Assembly: GCA_030430565.1 (NCBI GenBank)
Contig: JAUIKS010000037.1
Coordinates: 1 to 64,000 of the forward strand
From: Polyangia bacterium
GTDB lineage: Bacteria; Myxococcota_A; Polyangia; Nannocystales; Nannocystaceae
DNA length: 64,000 nt
Direction of reading: 5' to 3'
Each line of letters starts with the position of its first letter. Position 1 is the first letter of the stretch. The notes beneath the pieces are model-generated. The model had not been told where the DNA came from, searched no databases, and saw only the letters and a list, made by a program, of their open reading frames with translations. The translations under genes and the position numbers were made by a program. Below, in pieces: positions 47,491 to 57,008 of the stretch.

Positions 47491-49386
47491 TCAGTCCACG
47501 TCGACCATCTCGTAGGCGTACACGCCGTTCGGATCGTTGAACGCGGCGAACTGCTCGGCCTGCTCGGCGAACAGCTGGAGCACCGCGGAGTACGGCCCGC
47601 CGCTCGTCGGCGAGCGCCCGGTGACCTCCTCCTTCCCGACCCACGAGACCGTCGCGTTGAACAGCTCCTTCGCGACGCGATCCTTGAACTCGAGCTCGCG
47701 CTCGACGTACTTCACCCGGTATCCGCCGTCCTCGAGCTGCGCGTGCGTGGCCGCCGAGGCGATCGCGGCCTCGAGCCCACCTAGCTGATCGACCAGGCCA
47801 CGGTCGTGGGCCGCCTGCCCGCTCCAGACGCGCCCCTGCGCGACCTTGTCGACCTCCTCGGGCGTCATCCCGCGGGCCTCGCTGACGCGATCGAGGAAGT
47901 CGCGGTAGCCGTTCTCGATACCGGTCTGGTAGGCCGCCGCGATCCTCGGGTCGAGCGGGCGATCCACTCGCATCCCCGCGCCCGGGGCGGTCGCCACCCC
48001 GTCGACGCGCGCGCCGGCGAGCTTCTCGAGCGGCTTCGCGAAGCTCGGGAACATCCCGAAGATCCCGATCGAGCCGGTGATCGTCGTCGGGCTCGCCCAG
48101 ATCTCGTCCGAGGCCGTGCTGATCCAGTACCCGCCGGAGGCCGCGACGCTCCCCATCGACACGATGACGGGCTTGCCCTCGGCGCGCGCAAGCTCAAACT
48201 CCCGCCGGATCACCTCGGAGGCGAAGGCGCTCCCGCCCCCGCTGTCGACCCGCAGGACCAGCGCCTTGATGTCGTCGTCGTGTCGGGCCTTGCGGATCAG
48301 CGCGGCGGTCGAGTCCCCCCCGATCGTGCCCGCCGGCTGCTTGCCGTCCATGATGGTCCCGCGCGCGACGATAACGCCGATCGCCGGTCCACTCTTGGGC
48401 TTGGACTCGTCGCGCGCGCGCATCTCCTTGACGTAGGGCGCGAAGCCGACTTGGTGAAAGCTGTGCTTCTCGTCGTTGTAGCCGACGAGCTCGATCAAGC
48501 GCTTCTTCACCACGTCGCGCTGGCCGACGGTGTCGACGAGCCCGACCGCGAGCGCGGCCTGGGCCGAGTCCCCGTTGGCCTCCTTCAGGAACCGCTCGTA
48601 GCGCTCGGCGTACTCGGTGAGCAGCTCGGGCTCGATCGAGCGCGCCTCCGCGACATCCTTAACGTACGCGTCCCACAGATCCCCGAGCCACGCGAGGTTG
48701 GCCTCTCTCGCGGCGGGGGACATGTTGTTGCGGAGGTACGGCTCGACTGCGGACTTGAACGTGCCCACTCGGAACACGTGCCAGTCGACCTCGAAGCGAT
48801 CGATCGCGTCGCGGTAGTACGTGCGGTAGCGCCCGAAGCCTTGGAGCTGCAGGCTGCCGAGCTCGTGGATGTAGACCTCGTCCGCCATCGCCGCGAGGTA
48901 GTAGGCGCCCTGCGAGTAGCTGTCCGCCGACGCGACGACCTTCTTGCCGCTCGCCTTGAAGTCCTTCAGCGCGCTCCCCAGCTCCTGCAGCTTGCTCAGC
49001 CCGCCGCCTTGGAACTTGCTCAGGTCGAGCAGGAGCGCGGTCACGCGCTCGTCGTCCTTGGCGTATTGGACCGCGTCGATGACATCGCGCAGCAGCGTCT
49101 CCTGCTGCGCGCCCCCGGTGAGCGTGCCCATCAGGCGCTGCGTCGGGTCGTCGGTGCGCTGCTCGACCAACACTCCGCGCGGCGCGACGACGAGCGCGGT
49201 CGAGTCGTTGATCTCCGGGCCGTCGCTGGAGCAGACCGCGACGAGCAGCCCGATCAGCAGCCCGAGCACCAGCAGGTTCACGAACACGCGCCGGATCCCG
49301 TTGATCAACCACCAGCTCCACCGGGCGATTCGCCGCCCCCATCGACCGACTCCGTTCAACCGACTCGCGCGCTTTAGCTCGGACAT
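47491..49386 (-). CDS. sppA: Signal peptide peptidase SppA, 67-kDa type
   Basis: This 631-residue inner-membrane serine protease degrades cleaved signal peptides. One N-terminal membrane helix (VFVNLLVLGLLIGLLVAV, about 35-52) anchors two tandem S49 domains. The catalytic Lys lies in the first domain (RVGTFKSAVEPYL, near 211). The nucleophile Ser lies in the second (SMGSVAASGGYWIS, near 414-420), the split active site of the E. coli type. ALVLRVDSGGGSAFASE is the conserved strand and oxyanion region. It is a single gene. The upstream spacer (49387-49526) is shared with the divergent sigma-54 activator. Confidence 0.95.
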   Translation of the reverse strand: MSELKRASRLNGVGRWGRRIARWSWWLINGIRRVFVNLLVLGLLIGLLVAVCSSDGPEINDSTALVVAPRGVLVEQRTDDPTQRLMGTLTGGAQQETLLRDVIDAVQYAKDDERVTALLLDLSKFQGGGLSKLQELGSALKDFKASGKKVVASADSYSQGAYYLAAMADEVYIHELGSLQLQGFGRYRTYYRDAIDRFEVDWHVFRVGTFKSAVEPYLRNNMSPAAREANLAWLGDLWDAYVKDVAEARSIEPELLTEYAERYERFLKEANGDSAQAALAVGLVDTVGQRDVVKKRLIELVGYNDEKHSFHQVGFAPYVKEMRARDESKPKSGPAIGVIVARGTIMDGKQPAGTIGGDSTAALIRKARHDDDIKALVLRVDSGGGSAFASEVIRREFELARAEGKPVIVSMGSVAASGGYWISTASDEIWASPTTITGSIGIFGMFPSFAKPLEKLAGARVDGVATAPGAGMRVDRPLDPRIAAAYQTGIENGYRDFLDRVSEARGMTPEEVDKVAQGRVWSGQAAHDRGLVDQLGGLEAAIASAATHAQLEDGGYRVKYVERELEFKDRVAKELFNATVSWVGKEEVTGRSPTSGGPYSAVLQLFAEQAEQFAAFNDPNGVYAYEMVDVD

Positions 49387-49526
49387 GAGGCCTCCCGCCC
49401 CTGCACTGTACGACGGAAACGCACAGCGTGGCCGCTCCGATCATGCGCATCTGCTGCGTCGCTACTGAATCGTACCGACGCGATCAATGCCTCGAAACGA
49501 CACACACGCGTGGTACAGTACTCAGC

Positions 49527-51104
49527 ATGGCGCGAGCGCCATCTCGAGGACAGGGGCGGGCTTCGGCGCCCGCGAAGCAGCGACGCGCCCGCCGCCCCGC
49601 GCGCGTCGACCGTGGATCCGTGCTGATGGCGGTCGGCGAGCTGCTGCGGCAGCAGGTCGACCTCGACACGATCCTCGGGCAGGTGATCGACGCGGTCACC
49701 GAGGCCATGAGCGCCGACCGCGGGACGTTCTACCTGGTCGATCGCGCCCGCGACCAGATCTTCAGCAAGGCCGGCCACTACCCCGAGATCGGCGAGATTC
49801 GCCTCGAGATCGGTCAAGGCGTCGCCGGGCACGTCGCGCGCACCGGCCAGAGCGTCAATCTTCAGGACCCGGGCGCCGATCCGCGCTTTCTCGGGGACAT
49901 CGACGACCGCACCGGCTACGCGACCCGCCACATCCTGTGCGCGCCCGTGAAGGACCGCGCCGGGGAGCTGCTCGGCGTGATCCAGCTGCTCAACAAGCGC
50001 GGCGCCGACGACGACGCCGGCTTCGACGAGGACGACGAGGCGCTGCTGCGCGCGCTCGCCAGCCAGGTCGCCATGGTCGTCGAGAGCACCAGCCTCTACG
50101 CCCAGATGCGCGCGCCGACGAGCCACCCGCTCGACTACCGCTTCAACGGCATCATCGGCCAGAGCCCGCGGATGCGCCGCGTGTACGACGTCGTCAGCAA
50201 GGCGGCCGAGACCGACGCGACGGTCCTCATCACCGGCGAGACCGGGACCGGCAAGGGCTTGCTCGCGCGCGCGATCCACTTCAACGGCCCGCGCCGCGCG
50301 GGGCCCTTCGTCGCGGTCGACTGCGCGGCGCTCCCCGCCTCGTTGATCGAGAACGAGCTGTTCGGCCACGAGCGCGGCGCCTTCACCGGCGCCGACCGAC
50401 GCTATGTCGGGAAATTCGAAGCGGCCGACGGCGGGACCGTGTTCCTCGACGAGATCGGCGAGGTCCCGATCGGCCTGCAGGGCAAGCTCCTGCGGGTCAT
50501 TCAGGAGCGCGCGTTCGAGCGCGTCGGCGGCAGCCGGACCGTGCGCGTCGACGTGCGGCTCATCGCCGCGACGCATCGTGACCTCGAGGACATGGTCGCA
50601 AGGCAACAATTCCGCGAGGACCTCTACTACCGGCTCCGCGTCATCGCGCTGCAGATGCCGCCGCTACGGGCGCGCGGCCGCGCGGACCTCGAGCAGCTCG
50701 CCTACCACTTCCTCGGCCAGTACGCCGCGCGTCACAACAAGCCGGTCCGGTCGCTCTCGCAGGCGGCGCTCGACCGCCTCGCCGCCCACGCCTGGCCCGG
50801 CAACATCCGCGAGCTCGAGAACTGCATCGAGGGCGCTGTTGTGCTCGCCGATCGCGCCTTCCTCGACGACGCCGACCTCCCGCTGGCGGTCAGCCCGCGC
50901 GAGCGCGCGAGCGCGACGCGGGCGCGCGCGGCGGCGCCGACGCTCGCCTCGCTCGCCGAGCTGAGCTGGGACGAGATGGAGAAGCTCTACATCGAGAGCG
51001 TGCTCAAGGCCCACGGCGGCAACCGCAGCGCGTCCGCGCGCGCCATGGGCATCGGCCGGACGACCCTGCTGCGCAAGATCAAGCTGCTAAAGATCCGCGG
51101 CTAG
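49527..51104 (+). CDS. Sigma-54-dependent activator with N-terminal GAF domain
   Basis: The protein has 525 residues from the ATG at 49527. A basic N-terminus is followed by a GAF sensor domain (about 30-200: LDTILGQVIDAVTEAMSADRGTFYLVD, GQGVAGHVARTGQSVNLQD, CAPVKDRAGELLGVIQLLNK). The AAA+ domain has Walker A GETGTGKG, where Glu is usual after Lys, an intact GAFTGA, Walker B GGTVFLDEIGE and an R-finger region. The C-terminal Fis-type helix-turn-helix (NRSASARAMGIGRTTLLRKIK) binds DNA. A sigma-54 promoter lies about 550 bases after its stop, before the SPFH gene, a likely target. Confidence 0.93.
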   Translation: MARAPSRGQGRASAPAKQRRARRPARVDRGSVLMAVGELLRQQVDLDTILGQVIDAVTEAMSADRGTFYLVDRARDQIFSKAGHYPEIGEIRLEIGQGVAGHVARTGQSVNLQDPGADPRFLGDIDDRTGYATRHILCAPVKDRAGELLGVIQLLNKRGADDDAGFDEDDEALLRALASQVAMVVESTSLYAQMRAPTSHPLDYRFNGIIGQSPRMRRVYDVVSKAAETDATVLITGETGTGKGLLARAIHFNGPRRAGPFVAVDCAALPASLIENELFGHERGAFTGADRRYVGKFEAADGGTVFLDEIGEVPIGLQGKLLRVIQERAFERVGGSRTVRVDVRLIAATHRDLEDMVARQQFREDLYYRLRVIALQMPPLRARGRADLEQLAYHFLGQYAARHNKPVRSLSQAALDRLAAHAWPGNIRELENCIEGAVVLADRAFLDDADLPLAVSPRERASATRARAAAPTLASLAELSWDEMEKLYIESVLKAHGGNRSASARAMGIGRTTLLRKIKLLKIRG

Positions 51105-51171
51105 CCGCCACGCGGTACATGCTCAAAAGAACATATTGATACCGCGGCGCCGCTGTGCTGCGATCGCCGCG

Positions 51172-51510
51172 ATGCCGCGCCCCGTCATGAAGCTCGCGCT
51201 CCTGCTCGCCCTGCTCGCCCTCGCCGGTTGCGACTCGAAGGCAACGTCCGACGCCTGCTACGCGAGCTCGATCGGCTCCTGCTCGAGCGAGCAGGCCACG
51301 AGCTGCGGCGTTCAGCTGACCTGCGACGACCAGATCCCGCGCGCGCTGAAGTGCGCCCCGCCCGACAGCGCGCTGCCGATGGCCTGCGAGTGCATCGAGG
51401 CCGGCGAGTCCAAGCGGAAGCTCGAGCTCGACGCGGCGCTCGGGGCCGACCTGCCGAGCGCCGGCGGCCTCGCTACCGCGCGCTGCGGCTGGACGCTCAA
51501 GACCGAGTAG
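51172..51510 (+). CDS. Small Cys-rich lipoprotein
   Basis: The protein has about 112 residues; a later Met five codons on (51187) is equally possible. The signal KLALLLALLALAGC has an excellent lipobox (LAGC). The mature part is short, with eight further Cys (ACYASSIGSCSSEQATSC, LTCDDQ, KCAP, CECIEAG) in a pattern suggesting several disulfides, and no known domain. A/T-rich sequence 35-60 bases upstream could be its promoter. It lies between the sigma-54 activator and the SPFH gene. Confidence 0.72.
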   Translation: MPRPVMKLALLLALLALAGCDSKATSDACYASSIGSCSSEQATSCGVQLTCDDQIPRALKCAPPDSALPMACECIEAGESKRKLELDAALGADLPSAGGLATARCGWTLKTE

Positions 51511-51597
51511 TCGCCAACCGGCTGACCCGGCCGCGTCGTCCCTTCGCGATGACAACTGTTTCATTTTGAATCATATGACTTATTTTGAGACACCAAA

Positions 51598-51649
51598 ACA
51601 GGACATACCTGTCAGGTTTATCTCATCGCCCTGTCTTGATTCGTGACAG
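51598..51649. promoter_or_regulatory. Inverted repeats upstream of the SPFH promoter, candidate activator sites
   Basis: ACAGG-ACATA-CCTGT (51598-51612) and CTGTC-N9-GACAG (51631-51649) share the CTGT/ACAG half-site. They lie about 30 to 80 bases upstream of the predicted start in an AT-rich stretch, and could be enhancer sites for the adjacent sigma-54 activator. Confidence 0.4.
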
Positions 51650-51652
51650 AGC

Positions 51653-51668
51653 TGGCACGCTTTGTGCT
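51653..51668 (+). promoter_or_regulatory. Sigma-54 (-24/-12) promoter of the SPFH gene
   Basis: TGGCACGCTTTGTGCT has a perfect TGGCACG and GC exactly 10 bases after GG; the -12 box is GTGCT instead of TTGCT. The predicted start is near 51679, 49 bases before the ATG. The rtcB promoter shows the same GTGC variant. Confidence 0.65.
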
Positions 51669-51727
51669 CGAGTAGCGAGCGTAGGCCGCATGACCATTCA
51701 GACAGGTTGCGGCGAGGACAGTGCGAT

Positions 51728-53189
<1,462 letters not shown>

Positions 53190-53191
<2 letters not shown>

Positions 53192-53258
53192 CCGAGCGCT
53201 CACACGCTCCGAGAGCGCGACGCCCTCACCGGCGGCCGCGCTCTCGCCGAGCTCGGCT
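53190..53258. terminator. Nested inverted repeats between convergent genes
   Basis: AGCCGAGC (53190-53197) pairs with GCTCGGCT (53251-53258), and inside it GAGAGCGCG (53211-53219) pairs with CGCGCTCTC (53237-53245). The structure spans exactly the gap between the SPFH and rubredoxin stops. Confidence 0.45.
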
Positions 53259-53431
53259 CACTCCTCGAGCAGCTCGAAGTCGTCTTTGCCGACGCCGCAG
53301 TCGGGGCACATCCAGTCCTCGGGGACATCCGCCCAGCGGGTCCCCGGCGCGAGCCCAGAGTCAGGATCGCCCGCCGCCTCGTCGTAGATGTGTCCACAGA
53401 TCACGCACTCGTACTTCTTGAACTCGGACAT
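53258..53431 (-). CDS. Rubredoxin
   Basis: The protein has 57 residues from the ATG at 53431, with GGAGGAG 8 bases upstream fixing the start. The iron-binding motifs CVICGHIYD and CPDCGVGKDDFE are in the normal positions, with the family's GxxPGTRWADVPEDW between them. It is a one-iron electron carrier of the cytoplasm, often serving oxygen-reducing or fatty-acid-oxidising partners; no partner is adjacent. It is a single gene. Confidence 0.96.
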   Translation of the reverse strand: MSEFKKYECVICGHIYDEAAGDPDSGLAPGTRWADVPEDWMCPDCGVGKDDFELLEE

Positions 53432-53546
53432 GTCGCGCAGCTCCTCCGATCTATTGCAAACGCGCGGGGCGTCGAGCGACGCCTCCATCGTACATCTCGT
53501 CCGCGACAGGCGAGCGCGCGCGGGCCCGATCAATTTCGCGCCGGGC

Positions 53547-53969
53547 TCACGCGAGCCCCGACATCCGAAGAGCCTGCCGCGCCCGTCGGCCGAGCGCCGC
53601 GCGAGTCTCGGCGTGGATGGTCGCCATGGCCTGGTCGATCGGCGCCTCGCCGGTCCAGGCCTCCGCGATCGCGTCCGCCGGCGCGAGGCGACGCAGCAGG
53701 CGGTACGCGTGCGCCGCGACGTACAGATCGTCGATCAGGCCGTAGGGGCCCAGCTCGGACTCGGGGAGCAGGTCGCGCGGGACGACGAAGTACGCCAGCA
53801 CCGCGCAGGCCACCCCTTTGGCCTCGCGATCGAGGCGCCCGTCGGAGAACAGCCGCGAGTAGAACTCGAAGACGTCGCCGGCGCTGTGGATCGAGCGCGC
53901 GCAGGTCCCCGCGTAGCCGTCCACGAACGCGCGCAGCGAGCTCAGGTAGCAGGGCGGCTCAAACGACAT
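53547..53969 (-). CDS. DUF1232/YkvA family protein
   Basis: The protein has 140 residues. The central segment LAYFVVPRDLLPESELGPYGLIDDLYVAAHAYRLL is the DUF1232 signature, with the VxPxDxxPD-like turn and hydrophobic hairpin that dips into the membrane. The N-terminus contains CYLSSLRAFVDGYAGTC. The function of the family is unknown. It is a single gene followed by the convergent or same-strand kinase after 34 bases on the far side. Confidence 0.8.
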   Translation of the reverse strand: MSFEPPCYLSSLRAFVDGYAGTCARSIHSAGDVFEFYSRLFSDGRLDREAKGVACAVLAYFVVPRDLLPESELGPYGLIDDLYVAAHAYRLLRRLAPADAIAEAWTGEAPIDQAMATIHAETRAALGRRARQALRMSGLA

Positions 53970-54003
53970 GTCCCTTCAAGCATACTTCTACACGCGCGCG
54001 GGC

Positions 54004-56913
54004 TCACCCCGCGCGGGCGTTGATCCAGCGGTCGATCTCGGCGAGCTGCTCGTCGCGCCGACCCGGCGCGGCCGCGAGCCCAGCGCGGGCGGTCCTCGCG
54101 AGCGCGCGCGCCCGCTCGCGCTCAGCGGCCGTCGCCCCCGGCTCCCCCTCCGCCGGGACGCCAGCGGTCTCCCAGAGCGCGCGCGCGTAGGCGAAGCGCA
54201 TCGTCGCCAGCTTGTGATGCCCTGGCGAGAGCGCGGCCTCGGCGATGTTGACGGCCCGCGCGAGCAGCCGCCGGGCCTCCATCAACGCGCCCGCCTCGCG
54301 CCGCGCCGCGGCGACATCGGCGAGCGTCTCCGCGACGCTGACGTGCTCTCGGCCGTAGGCGCGCTCGCGCAGCGCGAGCGCGCGCTCGAGCTGCCGCGTC
54401 GCCTTCTCGGTCCGGCCGCGCCGCAGATCGAGGCGACCGAGCCCGACGAGCGCGTAGGCGAGGATCGGGTGCTCGGCGCCGTACTGCGCCTCCCATCGCT
54501 GCAGCGCGCGCTCGAAGTGCGGCCGCGCGTCGTCGTCGCGCCCCAGCCCCGCGAGCGCGATCCCGATGTGGCAGTTGGGGTTGGCGGTCGCTACGTGCTC
54601 CTCGCCGAAGGCCGCCGCGTTGATCGCGAGCGCCCGCCGGGCGACGGCGAGCGACTCGTCGAAGGCCGCGAGCTGATCGAGCGCGCTCCCGAGGTTGAGG
54701 AGGTTGGTCGCGACGTTGGGGTGCTCGTCCCCGAGCGCGCGCTCGAAGATCTCGAGCGCCCGCCGGTAGTGCTGGATCGCCTCCTCGTGCGCGCCCTTGT
54801 CATCGAGCACGTTCGCCAGGTTGTTGAGCGCGCCGGCGACCTCGGGGTCCTCGGGGCCGTCGACCTCAACGGTCAGCTCGAGCGCGCGTCGGTACCGCGT
54901 GATCGCGTCCTCGTAGCGCCCGACGGTGTACAGCAAGGTCCCCGCGCTCGTGGCGACGCGCAGCTCGTCGACGGGCTTGTTCCCCGCGCGCACGGCCGCG
55001 AGGCGCGCGACCTCGGTGAGCACGAGCCCCTCCTCGGGGCGCGCCAGGTCATCGCCGATCAGCGTCGTCAACGAGGCCCACGCGTGCACGAGCGACTCGT
55101 CGTCCCCGACCCGCGACGCGAGCTCGATCGCCTCGCGAAACGACGCCTCCGCGGCCTCGTAGCGCCCGAGCCCGCGCTGCCGCTTGGCGTAGGCGAGCAG
55201 GACGAGCCCGAGCGCCCTGTCGCTGCCGAGCGCGCGCGCCCGCCCGACCAGGCTCTCCTCGATCACGAAGGCCTCGTCGTAGCGCCCGAGATGCCCGAGC
55301 GTGCGCGCGCGCGCGAGGCCGCTCTCGATGTCGTTGAGCTCGACGCGGACGAGCGGCGTGACCGCGACGCGCGTCTGCCCGAGCGCCTCGTGATCGCTGC
55401 ACGGCTCGATCGGCGACAGCTGGTACGCGGCGTCGAGCGCCGACTCGATCGCCACGGTGTCCGCGCTCGCGAGCACGTCGCTCAGCACCTTCAGCTCGTC
55501 GCGCCAGCGCTCGTAGCACAGCATCCGCTGGTCGAGCAGCGCCTCTGACTGCACGCCGTGCACGCGCGTCGCCTCGCAGGCCTCGGTCCGCGCCGCCGAC
55601 CACTCCGCCGCGCGACGATCGAGCAGGCTCTTGACGCGCGTCCAGGTCGCGCTCGCGTAGGGCAGCGGCGAGTCGGCGAAGATCCGCGCGATCGCCTGCT
55701 CGCGCGGCGCGTCCCAGACACCCGCGAGCCGCGACTCGCTGTCGCTGCACAGCAGCCGCTGCCCGTCACGCCGCTGCGCCGCGCCGTAGGCGGCCGCGGA
55801 GGCGAGCGCGGCGATCGAGCCGACGCCGATCCAGCGCCGTCGTCGTCGCCGCGCGCGGCCGCGGAGCACGTCGATGACCGCCTGCATCGAGGGGTAGCGC
55901 CGCTCGCGGTCCGGCGAGAGCCCGCGCAGCACGAGCCGCCGCAGCCACGCCGGCGCCCGGCGCCCGCGCGGCGGCGGATCGACGGCGCCGCTGAGCACGG
56001 CCGACGCGAGCTCGGGCAGCGTGCGCGCGCTGTAGGGGCGCTTGCCGTAGAGCGCCTCGTAGAGCGCCACGCAGAAGCTGAATTGGTCCGAGCGCGGATC
56101 GAGCGGCAAGGCCGAATGTTGCTCTGGGGACATATAAGCCGGCGTGCCCATCGTCAGCCCGGTCCGCGTCATCGACTCGGAGTTCAGCCGTGACTGGATC
56201 TTCGCCATGATCCGCGACTCGCCGGGCTCGATCTCGAGCTGCGAGCTCGACTGCATCGCGCTGTCCTCCCCGACGCCGCGGACGAGCCCGAAGTCCATCA
56301 CGCGGACGTCGCCGCGGTCCGAGATCATGACGTTGTCTGGCTTGAAGTCGCGGTGGATGAAGCCCGCGTCGTGGACCGCGAGCAGCCCGTTCGCGGCCTC
56401 GATGAACACCCGCACGATCTGCTTCCACGAGCGCTGCTGGCCCTTGAACCACTCGCCCAGCGTCCCGCCCTGGATGTACTCCATCGCGAGGAACACGCGC
56501 TTCTCGAAGGTGCCGACGTCGTGGATCGTGACGATGTTGCGGTGGTTGAGCTGCGCCATCGCGCGCGCCTCGCGAACGAGGCGACCGCGCGCCTCGGTGT
56601 GGTTGGAGCGCTTGCGCGTGTCGTGGTTGATCAGCTTCACGGCGACGTGACGATCGAGCTCCGGATCAAACGCGAGGTACACGATGCCGACACCGCCCGC
56701 GCCGAGCTTGCGCAGCACCACGTAGCGACCGAGGGCCGCGCCCGGCGAGAGCTCGCGCGCATCCCCGCGCCCGCGCGGCTCGCTCAGCAGCTCGTCGTAG
56801 AGGTCGTCCTCGCCGGTCGCCCACGCGGCCCGCTCCACGTCGAGCTGGGTCTCCGCGTCACCGAAGGGTGACGAAGCGCCACCCCTGCCCGAGCCTGTCC
56901 CTGCCTCCTGCAC
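54004..56913 (-). CDS. Membrane Ser/Thr kinase with C-terminal TPR array
   Basis: The protein has 969 residues. The N-terminal 60 residues are acidic. The kinase domain (about 62-335) has LGAGGVGIVYLAFD, VAVKLINH, HRDFKPDN near 186, DFGLVRG and GTPAYMSPEQ. A short Arg-rich segment precedes one membrane helix (about 361-380). Outside it lies a region with four Cys (LLCSD, TEACEAT, RMLCYERW, IEPCSD) that aligns with the kinase at 25954-29169. From about residue 530, kinesin-light-chain TPRs follow (for example ALEIFERALGDEHPNVATNLLNLGSAL). It is probably a receptor kinase. It is a single gene with a palindrome upstream. Confidence 0.92.
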   Translation of the reverse strand: MQEAGTGSGRGGASSPFGDAETQLDVERAAWATGEDDLYDELLSEPRGRGDARELSPGAALGRYVVLRKLGAGGVGIVYLAFDPELDRHVAVKLINHDTRKRSNHTEARGRLVREARAMAQLNHRNIVTIHDVGTFEKRVFLAMEYIQGGTLGEWFKGQQRSWKQIVRVFIEAANGLLAVHDAGFIHRDFKPDNVMISDRGDVRVMDFGLVRGVGEDSAMQSSSQLEIEPGESRIMAKIQSRLNSESMTRTGLTMGTPAYMSPEQHSALPLDPRSDQFSFCVALYEALYGKRPYSARTLPELASAVLSGAVDPPPRGRRAPAWLRRLVLRGLSPDRERRYPSMQAVIDVLRGRARRRRRRWIGVGSIAALASAAAYGAAQRRDGQRLLCSDSESRLAGVWDAPREQAIARIFADSPLPYASATWTRVKSLLDRRAAEWSAARTEACEATRVHGVQSEALLDQRMLCYERWRDELKVLSDVLASADTVAIESALDAAYQLSPIEPCSDHEALGQTRVAVTPLVRVELNDIESGLARARTLGHLGRYDEAFVIEESLVGRARALGSDRALGLVLLAYAKRQRGLGRYEAAEASFREAIELASRVGDDESLVHAWASLTTLIGDDLARPEEGLVLTEVARLAAVRAGNKPVDELRVATSAGTLLYTVGRYEDAITRYRRALELTVEVDGPEDPEVAGALNNLANVLDDKGAHEEAIQHYRRALEIFERALGDEHPNVATNLLNLGSALDQLAAFDESLAVARRALAINAAAFGEEHVATANPNCHIGIALAGLGRDDDARPHFERALQRWEAQYGAEHPILAYALVGLGRLDLRRGRTEKATRQLERALALRERAYGREHVSVAETLADVAAARREAGALMEARRLLARAVNIAEAALSPGHHKLATMRFAYARALWETAGVPAEGEPGATAAERERARALARTARAGLAAAPGRRDEQLAEIDRWINARAG

Positions 56914-56949
56914 GGCCCCCCGTACAATACCCGGGCGCGCGCGCGTCTT

Positions 56950-56961
56950 GAACGCGCGTTC
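56950..56961. promoter_or_regulatory. GAAC-N4-GTTC palindrome upstream of kinase gene
   Basis: GAACGCGCGTTC is a perfect 12-bp palindrome 36 bases upstream of the kinase start. It has the form of the GAAC-N4-GTTC LexA box known from Gram-positive bacteria. It may also be chance in such a CG-rich spacer. Confidence 0.3.
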
Positions 56962-57008
56962 ACGCGCCGCGCGTTCGGATCCGCGGAGGCGCCGTCACGA
57001 CGGAGAGC

